Source of the DNA: Arcuatula senhousia
Taxonomy: Eukaryota; Mollusca; Bivalvia; Mytilida; Mytilidae
Length of the DNA stretch: 64,000 nucleotides
Assembly (NCBI GenBank): GCA_963971305.1
Contig: OZ020307.1
Span: forward strand, 12,165,501 to 12,229,500
Direction of reading: 5' to 3'
Positions 12,274-23,646 of this stretch are shown in pieces. Numbering within the stretch: the stretch's first letter is position 1; every line of letters starts with the position of its first letter. The position numbers were made by a program, and so were the translations under genes. The notes under the pieces were generated by a model. The model had not been told where the DNA came from, did no database searches, and saw only the letters and a list, made by a program, of their open reading frames with translations.

Positions 12274-13228
12274 CTGAAAGTAAACAAGAATTTTTTTTTT
12301 AAATGACAAGATTTCTATAAATACAAGGGGTTGCACTTGGTCGTGCTAAGGATACTCCCACTCAACCATTACAAAATAGGAAGTTGATGTCTAACTGACC
12401 TGGAATGGGGGCATTTGATTAGATAAAGATAAAACGACCCTTTGAAAGTATAAGTCAGTTCAGAAAACAGAAAGAAGCTGTGTGACTGACCTGAAAAGGG
12501 GAGGCACAGTAAAACTAATCATGCTGAAGCTGTGTGAATGAAATTTGAAATTAATCAGTTCATAAGAAGCCGAGAAATCTGTTGTGAATGTTTCTAATAG
12601 ACAGACAGACTGGGTGATTGCAATATAGCCATCCTCTCTTACAAGTGGGGATATAATACAGTAGTTCATACTGAATAGCAAACCACAAATATTTTAGGAC
12701 TTTGAATATAGACAAAAAGGGGTATTTACAAAATTACCAAACTTGGAGAATCAATCTCAAAGTCCAAAAGAAAAGAAGAAACATGGAAGACATAACAGAA
12801 AATTGATTTTTCAGGTACGACTTACACCCCTGTAGATCAATTATTACAGCGTAGATGGGATAAACCGTCTATATAGTTATTGATTTATCTGTTTCAAGAG
12901 CAGTCTTCACGGTTAACTTTTCAAAGCACAAGCCCAAAAGTTATTATTTTTACAGTTTTTCTTTAAATATAATTGGCTTGTAACTCCCTCATGACTATAT
13001 TTGAGGGGAATATTACTGGTTCGAAAACTATTTTACTGGCCAGGGCCGTCGGACTTGTGGCTAAATTCAAAGACTGCAAGAGGATAAATTTCATTTGGCA
13101 ACTGGCAAGGATTTAAGGGAATGAAGCAAAAAGCGCTAGTCAGGTAAGAACTCTTATTCTTTAGTAATTTATCTCAAATCATCAAATTATTTGTGCAATT
13201 AGACTAATGAGTCAGAGCTCGAGTGTGT
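12274..13228. other. 5' flank and 5' UTR intron of the translocase gene
   Basis: The minus-strand acceptor 'ctttcag' at about 12274-12280 shows that the 5' UTR continues in an exon further right. Several possible donors exist, for example a 'ccag/gtcagt' near 12398, but none can be chosen from sequence alone. No open frame looks like protein. Confidence 0.35.
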
Positions 13229-13233
13229 CTTAC

Positions 13234-13426
13234 CAGGGGCGGATCCAGAAATTTTTGAAAGGGGGGGTTCCACATACTGGGTTCTGTGGGCCAAAAAGGG
13301 GGGGGGGGGTTCCAGACCAATTTTGCTGAAAATCTACACAAAAATTAAAAAATTTCGGAGGAAAAGGGGGGATGTTCCAACCCCCAAACCCTCCCCCCCT
13401 CAGGCTCTGCTCTGGATCTGCCACTG
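13234..13426. mobile_element. MITE with CAGGGGCGGATCCAG ends and 5-bp target duplication
   Basis: The left end 'CAGGGGCGGATCCAG' at 13234 and the right end '..CTGGATCTGCCACTG' to 13426 form imperfect 15-bp inverted repeats. The element is flanked by direct CTTAC duplications (13229-13233 and 13427-13431). The interior holds two G-runs and a C-run. No transposase is present. Confidence 0.65.
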
Positions 13427-13775
13427 CTTACCAGAGTAGATTTTCGATTTTATTTGTTAATGTTGACTGGTCTCTGAGTAGATCCCACCAGTAAGTCATT
13501 TTTGCCACCTGATTTTCAAACTATTGTGAAATTATTTGGACAGTTGGATCGAAAAATTATTCAACTTGTTACACAGCCTTTAAATTCAGCCATCATGGCC
13601 AATCTATGACAATTTTTTAACAGAAAAATGGCAAAGTTATAGGCAAATGGCGAGAATTATATAAGAGAAATGTTGAAAACTACTCTGCAACCAGTATTGT
13701 GATTCTGTGAAATAAAATAAATGAGAAAAGTGAAGTGACAGTTCAATTTGTTTATTCTTTTCTCATCCATTGAAA

Positions 13776-13986
13776 CATAGACCTGTATATTAATATATAT
13801 TTAAACTACTAAAATGGTGCACAACAACATTTTGATGTTGTTGTGCACCATTTTAGTAGTTTATTTATCATTTTTGTTTGCACAGTATCGTTAACTTTTT
13901 TGTTTTCGATCCGACATCCCGTAGGTTGATACGTTGGCTACTTCTTTCAGACGTTTATTAATATATATTTAATATACAGATCTATG
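13776..13986. mobile_element. MITE with AT-rich TIRs and an inner perfect hairpin
   Basis: The outer ends are inverted copies, 'CATAGACCTGTATATTAA' on the left and its near complement ending at 13986. The centre-left contains a perfect 28-bp stem (arms 13803-13830 and 13835-13862) with a 4-base loop. Arms this identical suggest recent origin or selection on the fold. Confidence 0.6.
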
Positions 13987-14130
13987 ATTGAAACCCATGG
14001 ATGGAAAAAATGAATGAACAAAACTGGCCAATTGAAATGAAAGGAAGAAAACATTATGGCAATAATAAGGATGAGAATTGTAGACGTATGATTTCTGTTT
14101 TAGCAGTCAACAAACTGTAGTTTTTTGACA

Positions 14131-14473
14131 GGTCAAGTTTGAAGAAGTAAGGATACTTTTCAATGTCAAACTTTTCAAGTCTGAGCATTGTCACCCTTGG
14201 AAATTAGACAAGTTTAAGGTTCATTTAAATCTTAAATCGGCAGAAATATGTACATTAACTCCTTCTGATTATGCATCATACTTACGATGGTATAAGTCTG
14301 TTAGAGAAGCTGGATTTTCTCTATTCTGTGAGTCCTGTGAAAGGTAGCCGGTTGCACACCTCGACTGAACTTGAAAAGGAGGTCGTTTTGTGTGAACGTC
14401 ACAAAGACCCGGATAATTCCATTGCGCCTGCTCCGGTTGCTATGAGTGTTCTACGGGAACCTTGCATTAAATA
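14131..14473 (+). pseudogene. Possible decayed coding fragment, unassigned
   Basis: From about 14131, after an acceptor-like 'ttttttgacag', one frame stays open for ~70 codons with a protein-like composition (…HPWKLDKFKV…YLRWYKSVREAGF…) and stops at a TAG near 14345. A neighbouring frame (14271-14474) continues with LCERHKDPDNS, loosely like the start of a HIRAN-type domain. The frame switch and lack of flanking exons suggest a relic of a mobile element or dead gene. I do not recognise a family, and it may be chance. Confidence 0.2.
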
Positions 14474-14892
14474 ATTTGAATTACAGTATAAAATCAACCT
14501 TATTATGACTGTAAGATTTAACAAAATACTGAAAATAATTATAATTTATTGTTATTATGATGGTGCATTCACATTGTTCTTACAATATGTAATTGCAATT
14601 TCCTAATGTAGCCCCTTTTAGACTGGATACTACTTTCCTGTGTTTTTTTAGCTTTACAGTAGCTAATCAGTTTCAGTACAAATTCTATTTTTGGACGACC
14701 GGAGTTCTTCGACTAGTTTCGATTTTCCTATGAATTGAAAATGAAAGTAGACAAAAAAATTACAGGTAAAGAGAAGGTATACCACTTTTTATATTGCGGT
14801 TCTGTATGGATTAGAACAAAATATAAAAGTTTGAAAAGCTAACTTAAAAATATATTACAAAGCAGAGGTTTAAAATTACAGGACTCTATTCG

Positions 14893-15372
14893 GGACACAT
14901 GTTTATTCTTGTTTGCCCATTTGATTTTATGCTGACATAAACAAAATCATGCATCTGTATATTAGAATATTCTAATATTAACATAAAAATACAAAATTAC
15001 AAAGCAGATATTTATTCATCAACTAATTTAAAATTATTGTCATGGTAATATTGAATAAATACAGCAACCATTACTGAGGGGGTGGAAAGGGGGGACAGGG
15101 ATATGGGGGTTGAGGGGGCGGGGAGCAGGTATAGAAGGAGCGGAGGAAGAGGGGAACGGGGGTAGGGGGTGGACAGGAAGGATTGGGGTACTGGGGTTGA
15201 GGTGGCAGGGAGCGGGGATGAAAGGGACAGGGAGCAGAGGTGGAGGGGGCGGGGAGCGGTGGTGGAATTGAGAACCCCCTTGTCCACCCCCTCATTACTG
15301 TTTTGCCCATTTGAATTAATGCTGACAATCAACAAAATCATACACCTGTATATTAGAATATTCTAATATAAA
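14893..15372. repeat. G-rich purine tract flanked by 65-bp direct repeats
   Basis: A ~200-bp plus-strand tract (15075-15270) of GGGG/GGAG/GGTGG units is almost pyrimidine-free. On both sides lies the same ~65-bp sequence, starting 'gcccatttga' and ending in the perfect palindrome TATTAGAATATTCTAATA (about 14958-14975 and 15352-15369). The Pro/Ser-rich open frames on the minus strand are a product of the C-rich complement, not a gene. Confidence 0.6.
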
Positions 15373-16147
15373 AAGTGAAGGATGTATTCTTCTGAGGGGT
15401 CAAAATTTTCCTTAATGAAGTTTTTTCCCAAACCTGCAATTTTGAAATGGTCAGACCCTGAGAAATCAAATTTACTAAGAAAACAATATGTCATGTGCAT
15501 TTTAGTTCACTACAGCCATTTAATAAGGGCCTATTTTGACAATTTTCCCAAAATTTTATCATTTTTTTACCTATTTTTAGGTAATTTTCTTTAAAATATC
15601 AAGTTTCAAAATCAAGTTTTCTCTCAAAGTTTCCATATTGATAGATGCCATGATTCTGAACAAATTCAACTTAATTAAAAGTATATGTCTGTGATGATAT
15701 AAGAAAGTTTAGTCCCGAAAATGTGCCTTTTTAGGTCATTTTCAAGACACCATAAAACCGATAAAAATCAAGATTTTTCAAATTTTCTATCATACCAAAA
15801 CCTCAAAACTCTCCATTTATGTTTGAAATAATTGGACAAATATATCTTTTTGAATCTAGAAAAGGAATTATATGAATTGCAAGAATATTTTGTTGGAAAA
15901 ATGAATTTTACTACCCCTACCCTGAAATTGGCTAAATTCAGATTGAGATCAATGATCAAATTTGGTGAAAAATGAAAATGTTTCATATCTCAAAAACTAC
16001 TAATCATATCTTCATAATTGTTTGACAAAATTTAGATGGATCATCATTTGATATATATCCACCAAAAGTTTTCAATTATAAGGCAAGGTTTTAAAATTAT
16101 TCACAAACGAGATTTCAACGAGACTGAAACCTCAGAAGAATACCCCC
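15373..16147. other. AT-rich stretch without recognised gene
   Basis: Many poly-A/T words and short open frames occur, none with splice signals or family resemblance. The text ('accgataaaaatcaagatttttcaa' style) looks like decayed repeat. The fold-back at 16152 is inserted at its right edge. Confidence 0.3.
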
Positions 16148-18576
16148 TTAACAGCCAATCTGTGAGAAAACCATGCAATTTTGTTCCAAACCAATATTTT
16201 CATATCAACTTAAGGGATGGTTTAACTAAAAGACCTTCATGAAAGACTTATTTTGGCAAAATATTTTTTCCGGGAAATTCAAGATGGCCGACCTACAGGG
16301 TTCAACATTATTCCTGGGTTTCTTTACAAAATCAGCTTGAATTATTACAAAACCTCATGTATTTCAAAGTTTCTTTTTGTCCATTTATCTTCATATTATC
16401 AAAACTTGAACAGTAAATATTTAAAGGGTAATACCTTTGCCTTCAAAATAGATGAAAATTTTAAAAATCTTAATAACCATTACCCAGCGTCCCTAGGGGG
16501 TGACATGGGCAATTTTCCAAATTGTAAAAAAACATCAAAATACTTGAATTTTAGCATTGTTTTATGTCTAAGGCAGGCTCTTTAAATCATATTCACTCCT
16601 ATATACTTTAACAAAAGGCTTTAATGTCAATTGTATTAAAAAATAGAGCTCGGCTCATGCTTTATGACATCGCTACAAGTCAGAGAAGTGGGTCAGTCTC
16701 ACAATTTGGTAGAAAATTTCCTATTTTTTGACAACATTTGTAAAAACATGCTTGTGTTCAATTTTAAACAAAGTGCATTTTTGATAAGTGTCAAGATATG
16801 TTGTTACAATAAAAATTAATGTAATTGTCTTCGAGTTGCGGAAAAAGTGCAATTCAAGAGTCAAATTGGTGTATTTTTCAAGAATAATTGATAAATTGAA
16901 GAAATTGTCAATTTTAGATGATGAAGGCAGACCCATAATAAATCCAGTCAAAAGTTCTGATTATTGATCCAAATGAATGCTCTTTTGGCTCTTAGAAATA
17001 ATGTTTTCAAGTATGTTAGCGGTCATAATTTTCAAGATAGAGGCATCCAAAAATGGCATTTGGTCATTTTCGTCATAGTCACAAAACGTGCTTCTGTACC
17101 ATTTTGGCGACATTTTTTTTACAGAAGTTGTTGAATGAATAGTTAACTGTTGAGTTCAATTATTTCTTCAGTTTGCTCTTGTTTGCACTCAACCAAAGAA
17201 TTTCAAATGAATCTGTCAAAAGGTGCCTGTTAAATATTTGTTCAAAATTGGCAAAAAGCATTATATGGCCAAAAACATCACGAACCCCCCAAAAAAACTA
17301 AGTAAAAAAAAATTGTTTTCTGAAAGGTATCTGAGACGATGTCTTATAGTTTTAACCACATGAAAAGAAGTGTAAAAAATTGCATTGCCTGGTACACATT
17401 TTTTTTCAAAAAATTTTCGGACTTACTTCGCACATACATGTAGCAATTTCAGCCACATAACACATTTTGTCATTTTTGACCAAATTTATCTAAGTCAAAT
17501 TTATACAGATTCTTTTGATATTGATTGCTGGCATGTAGACATAAGCATACTTTAGAATAAATAAAAACACTTTTCCCTGCATAGAACAACTTTAAAAAAA
17601 ATTGCTACCAAATGGGCCCAGGAGCTCATTTTGGACTATGACGATAATGGCCAAATGCCACTGTTTGAATGCCTTTATCATAGAAATAATGACAGCTACC
17701 ATATTTGTAAATATTATTTCTTAGAGACAAAGCAGCATTCTTTTGGATCAATAATCAGAACTTTTGACTGGATTTATCATGGGTCTGCCTTCATCATCTA
17801 AAATTGACAATATCTTCAATTTATCAATTATTCTTGAAAAATACACCAATTTGACTCTAGAATTGCACTTTTTCCGCAACTCGAAGACAGTTACATTAAT
17901 TTTTATTGTAACAACATATCTTGACACTTATTAAAAATGCACTTAGTTAAAAATTGAACACAAGCATGTTTTTACAAATGTTATCAAAAAATAGGAAATT
18001 TTCTACCAAATTGTGAGACTGACCCACTTCTCTGACTTGTAGCGATGTCATAAAGCATGAGCCGAGCTCTATTTTTTAATACAATTGACATTAAAGCCTG
18101 TTATTAAAGTATATGGGAGTCAATTTGATTTAAAGAGCCTGCCTTAGACATAAAACAATGCTAAAATTCAAGTATTTTGATGTTTTTTTACAATTTGGAA
18201 AATTGCCCATGTCACCCCCTAGGGACGCTGGGTAATGGTTATTAAGATTTTTAAAATTTTCATCTATTTTGAAGGCAAAGGTATTACCCTTTAAATATTT
18301 ACTGTTCAATTTTTGATAATTTGAAGATAAATGGACCAAAAGAAACTTTGAAATACATGAGGTTTTGTAATTATTCAAGCTGATTTTGTTAAGAAACCCA
18401 GGAACACTGATGAACCCTGTAGGTCGGCCATCTTGAATTTCCCGGAAAAAATATTTTGCCAAAATAAGTCTTTCATGAAGGTCTTTTTGTTAAACCATCC
18501 CTTAAGTTGATATGAAAATATTGGTTTGGAACAAAATTTAGGATTTTGCATGGTTTTCTGGCAGATTGGCTGTTAA
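16148..18576. mobile_element. 2.4-kb fold-back element flanked by TTAA
   Basis: Two long arms are inverted copies around a centre near 17357. TTAA at 16148-16151 and 18573-18576 is followed and preceded by CAGCCAATCTG / CAGATTGGCTG. The arms are about 900 bp and roughly 97% identical where compared. The middle, about 17100-17620, pairs poorly. The TTAA duplication suggests piggyBac-type insertion, but no transposase is present. A 110-codon frame is open in both arms (16253-16585 plus, 18130-18462 minus). It lacks an ATG start, and all differences between arms change residues, so it is not treated as a gene. Confidence 0.75.
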
Positions 18577-18815
18577 ATGACTATGACAAAATAAAAGACA
18601 AAACATAATGTCAAAGAATAAAGGTCAATACATGGGATGCACATTTACCATTTTATCCGATTTTGGTGCAAAATGATTCAAATTTGTTGTTGAATAATAT
18701 CTTGTTTTTATATTTTTTGGAACCATAAATATTCACCACCGAAAAATTGTCTTAACTTTTATTGCTCCCATGTTTGTTGACATCATTTTATCTCTTCTTG
18801 ACCTTTAACATAAGT

Positions 18816-19210
18816 GCATTCTAATCATACATGTAATTCTCCCGCCGGGAGACAAAATCTCCCGTCTTTTTGTATAATTTCCTGCTTTTTCAAGACTTGA
18901 CAAAATTTTTATTTTATTGACAATTTAGTCATTTACAGTGTTTCTAGGGGTCTCATTTAGCAAGACATTAATTGCTCTGGTAAAAGTGTTAATCAAAAGT
19001 TTATTGCCATAATGACCCTGGTGATTGTTTAAACAATTAGTGATTAATCATTGAAGCCATGTATTTCCGGCACACGCTTAGTCCCCTCATTTAACACTGA
19101 CTGTGAATTGAAAAAAATACTGAAAATCTCCCACTTTTTTGTCCAATCTCCAGCTAAAAAAAATCAAAATCTTCAGCTGTCATGATCGATCTGTAACATG
19201 TATGATTCTA
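18816..19210 (+). mobile_element. Interspersed repeat with 'ctcccgccgggagac' end, copy 1
   Basis: It begins at 'acatgtaattctcccgcc' with a small hairpin CTCCCGCCGGGAG. It then has several 'aatctccc.cttttt' units and ends near 'cagctgtcatgatcgatctg'. The same sequence, inverted, lies at 42545-42975 in NPRL3 intron 1, which shows it is mobile. No coding capacity is seen. Confidence 0.55.
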
Positions 19211-19515
19211 ATATCCGGAATGGATCAAATTTGCAATGCGTGTATAGGTGTCGATTTAGATGGGAGAGTTGAGGGCTTGCCTACCCCTAAAACTGGCAAA
19301 TTTTTTTTGCATAAAATTTATGTAAAAAAAAAAACACTTAAAAAACATCCCCCCAACTAAAATCCTGGATTTTGTCCTGGTCAAATCAATAAATAAACAT
19401 AAGGACCATATAAATCAGTCCTTTATAAAATGTATGTGATAAAAAAAATAGGTTTATCAGGTTTCATTTCAGTTTTGATACAAAGTGTTAAAAAAATTTA
19501 TTCTTTCTTGATTTT
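19211..19515. other. AT-rich spacer
   Basis: Nothing recognised between the repeat ending near 19210 and the element starting at 19516. Poly-A runs occur at 19322-19332 and 19442-19450. Confidence 0.3.
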
Positions 19516-20850
19516 TTATACGACCGCAAAAAATTTGCGGACGTATTAATGGTATGATGCGTCGTCGTCGTCGTTGTCTGTTAACTTTTTAGTGTTTCCA
19601 CAATAACTTTAGTTCCAGTTATCCGATTGCTATGAAACTTTACAATGATGTTCCTTACCATAAAAGGATGCATGGGATTGATTTTGGGGGTCCCCCCATT
19701 TTTCGTTTAGAAATTAGGGGCCAAAAAAGGGCCAAAAATACTACTTTTTTGTTTGTTTCCACAATAACTTTAGTTCTAGTTATCCAATTGCTATGAAATT
19801 TGACAGTGATGTTCCTTACCATACAAGGATGAATGGGATTGATTTTGGGGGTCCCCCCTTTTTTTGTTTCGAAATTAGGGGCCCCAAAGGGGAAAAAAAT
19901 TCAAATATTTTACTTGTTTCCACCATAACTTTGGTCCTAGTTGGCCTATTGCTGTGAAATTTGTCAAGAATGTTTCTTACAATAAAAGAATGAACCTGAT
20001 GAATTTTTGTGCCCCCCTTTTTCTCCGTTGTGTAATTAGGGGCCAAATGGGGCCAAAATCGAAACTTTTTTATTTGTGGTCCGATTTTGAAATTTTTTTT
20101 TGCAAGTTTATTTTTGTCAAGTAGCGAATCCAAATTTGAGAATTTATTTTTGCGACCCCCACCCCTTTTTCACCTGTTACGTAATAAGGGGCCAAAAGGG
20201 GCCAAATTGAAACTTTTTTATTTCTGGTCCGATTTTGAAAATTTTTTTTGCATGTTTGTTCTTGTCAAATAGTGGATACAAAATTAAGAATTAATTTTTG
20301 CGACCCCCCCTTTTTCCCCTTATTACGTAATTAGGGGCCAAATGGGGCCGAAATTGAAACTTTTTTATTTCTGGTCCGATTTTGAAATTGTTTTTGCACG
20401 TTTGTTCTTGTCAAATAGCGAATACAAAATTAAGAATTAATTTTTGCGACGCCCCCTTTTTCCCCCTATTACGTTATTAGGGGCCAAATGGGGCTTTTTT
20501 ATTTGTGGTCCGATTTTGAAAATTTTTTTGCAAATTTATTCTTGTCAGGTACCGATTCTAAATTTAAGAATAAATTTTTTGGGCTGTAATCATAATTTTA
20601 AAAAAATTCTGGTTCGATTTTTAATTTTTTCCCCAAACATTATTCTTTTAAAGAGTAGAATACAACATTCAAAATTTATATTTTTAGCCCCTGGGTTGAA
20701 AGTCCATCAGAGAAGCATGTGTCAAAAACCTTTGTCAGTCCACCATGGGCTGAATGTGTCCAGAACAATAGACTATCCATATTAGGCCTAAAATGTACAG
20801 GGTTCAACATGTTGCGGTCGTATCATGCTGCGCTCGGCGAAGCTTTTTAT
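19516..20850 (+). mobile_element. Pearl-like element, TACGACCGC family, complete plus-strand copy
   Basis: The left end is 'ttatacgaccgcaaaaaa' with the hairpin partner 'tttgcggacgta'. A CGTCGTCGTCGTCGTTG tract (19560-19577) follows. The core is ~120-bp monomers, first of 'ttccacaataactttagttc' type and then of 'ggtccgattttgaaa' type. The right end is 'gttgcggtcgtatcatgctg' and 'cgctcggcgaagctttttat'. The ends hold the inverted pair TACGACCGCAA/TTGCGGTCGTA. No ORF is credible. Confidence 0.7.
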
Positions 20851-21250
20851 TGACATATGGTTTTAAAGGCAGGTTTATCATTCTTTGTGGTATCATTTAG
20901 AACAAATAGTTACAGCTTTACAATATGTATGTTCACATTTTCAACACATGAAGATGCTAAAATTGGAACAGATAAATAATTATTAACTAAGACAGTCTAA
21001 AATGTTTCTATCTAATACACAGCTCTATTACAAAACTCTTTTGGGTACTTTGAAAGGGGATAATTTTGCGTTGTTTAAATTTTGCTTTTTCAGTTTCAAA
21101 ATGCATTCATGAGGTTTTAATTTCGTGTTTTTTTTTTAATCATGGAATATTGGGTCCTTCTTAATGTAATTTACGTGAGGGGATATTTCGCAAATTTGTT
21201 ATGATCGCGAAATTAGCGAAAATAAACCCCTCGCGAAAATTTCCCCTTTT
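20851..21250. other. Spacer between two mobile elements
   Basis: AT-rich, with 'gcgaaattagcgaaaataaacccctcgcgaaa' type words near 21205-21240 that form a weak inverted pattern. No gene is seen. Confidence 0.3.
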
Positions 21251-23202
21251 TAGCTCACCTGACCCGAAGGGTCATGTGAGCTATTGTCATCACTTTGCGT
21301 CCGTCGTCCGTCCGTCGTCCGTCGTCCGTAAACTTTTTAAAACGTTAACTCCTCTGACACCATAAGTCCAATTGCAACCAAACTTGGTATGGTTGTTAAT
21401 TAGCATTCGGTGCTTAGAACTGATGTGGGGATTTTTGATTCGTCGTAAAACATGGCCGCCATGGCTAAAAATAGAACATAGGGGTAAAATGCAGTTTTTT
21501 GCAAATAACTCAAAAACGGCTACAGATATCAAAATTCTGGCAAAGGGTAAAAGTGATCAGCACCTCAAGATCTACCTACCCTGAAATTTTGAAGAAAATC
21601 CAACGACCCATGTAGGAGTTATTGCCCTTTTTGTGGATTTTTTGCAAATTTTGCACCTGTTTAGCTCAATATCTTGAAAACTATACTAGATATTTGAGAA
21701 ATTTAAATTGCATATTGTTAAGCACATCAAGATCTACAAAATATGTAACAGGGTCAACGTTGTAGGACCTTTCCTTTTAGGAGTTATTGCCCTTAGAACG
21801 TCAAAATTTAGCATTTTAACAGCATTTCATCATTACATTGAAAACGTTAACTCCTCTGACACTTTAAGTCCAAATGCAACCAAACTTGGTATAGTTGTTT
21901 ATTAGCATTAGGTGTATAGAACTGATGTGGGGATTTTTGATTGGTCGTAAAACACGGCCGCTGTGGCTAAAAATAGAACATAGAGGTAAATGGCAGTTTT
22001 TTGCTAATAACTCTAAAACGGTGACAGATTTCAAAATTTTGATTGGGAACAAAAGTGATCAGCACCTCAAGATCTACCAGCTCTGAAATTTTGAAGAAAA
22101 TCCAACAACCCATGCAGGAGTTATTGCCCTTTTTGTGGATTTTTGGCAAATTTTGCACCTGTTTAGCTCAATATCTTGAAAACTATACTAGATATTTGAG
22201 AAATTTAAATTGCATATTGTTAAGCACATCAAGATCTTCAAAATATGTAATAGGGACAACGTTGTGAAACCTTTCCTTTTAAGAGTTATTGCCCTTAGAA
22301 TGTCAAAATTTAGCATTTTAACAGCATTTCCTCATTACATTGAAAACGTTAACTCCTCTGACACTTTAAGTCCAAATGGAACCAAACTTGGTATAGTTGT
22401 TCATTAGCATTAGGTGTATAGAACTGATGTGGGGATTTTTGATTGGTCGTAAAACATGGCCGCTGTGGCTAAAAATAGAACATAGGGGTAAATGGCAGTT
22501 TTTTGCAAATAACTCTAAAACGGTGACAGATTTCAAAATTTTGATTGAGAACAAAAGTGATCAGCACCTCAAGATCTACCAGCTCTGAAATTTTGAAGAA
22601 AATCCAACGACCCATGTAGGAGTTATTGCCGTTTTTGTGGATTTTTTGCAAATTTTGCACCTGTTTAGCTCAATATCTTGAAAACTATACAAGATATTTG
22701 AGAAATTTAAATTGCATATTGTTAAGCGCATCAAGATCTACAAAATTTGTAACCGGTTCAACGTTGTAGGACCTTTCCTTTGAGGAGTTATTGCCCTTGG
22801 AACGTCAAAATTAAGCATTTTAACTGCATTTCCTTATATTGAAAATGTTAACTCCTCTGACACTGTAAGTCCAAATGGAACCAAACTTGGTATTATTGTT
22901 TATTATTATTAGGTGTATAGAACTGTTGTGGGGATTTTTGATTGGTTGTAAAACATGGCCGCTGTGGCTAAAAATAGAACATTAGGTTAAACTGCATTTT
23001 TTTGCAAATAACTCAAAAAGGGTGACAGATTTTAAGATTTTGATTGAGAACAAAAGTGATCAGCACCTTTAGATCCACCATATTGTCAGATGACCCCCTT
23101 ATTAATCTTATGACCCTTTCAACGTTTAATAGATTTTGCCTTATAACCGTTACTTCAGGCACATATGTCAGGTGAGCGATTCAGGCTCCTGGGAGCCTCT
23201 TG
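21251..23202 (-). mobile_element. Pearl-like element, GCTCACCTG family, long minus-strand copy
   Basis: Read on the plus strand it starts 'tagctcacctgacccgaagggtcatgtgagc', a hairpin, followed by a GTCCGTCGTCC tract (21300-21330). It ends 'caggtgagcgattcaggctcctgggagcctcttg'. The core has about four monomers of ~490-505 bp, with 'ttaactcctctgacac' starts near 21345, 21848, 22350 and 22850. Every monomer carries 'accaaacttggtat', 'gtggggatttttgatt' and 'gatcagcacct'. The repeated 62-65-codon frames on both strands follow the monomer period and are not genes. Confidence 0.75.
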
Positions 23203-23646
23203 TACAGTATGATAAGGCCTTATGCTATTTTTCCCATCTTTGAAATGCCATATTCTTCCAAATTTTAAAACAAAAATGTACAACCTTAATGTAAAAAAAA
23301 AGTTTTTGTAAGACAATATGCAAATTTTTACCTGTCATTAGCTTATGTTATAAACATTTAAATGAGGGGATGGGGGAGACACTGCCAGTCTTTAATTGTC
23401 CAGAGTATTTTCTTCTTTTTAATATCTTAATATATATCATAGATATTAAGGAATGTTAAAAATGATTTATGTCATTGTATTTAGTTAGAACCAGAGTTAT
23501 GCATATTTACGAGTCAGCAAATTTTCATTTTTTTTCTTCATATATGAAAGATGAAATAAAAACTTTAAATAGTTAAATGATATTATTGCTGATAAAAAAG
23601 ACCAAAGAGCAATTACATTTTTTAATTTTTTACAGAAAGACTGAAG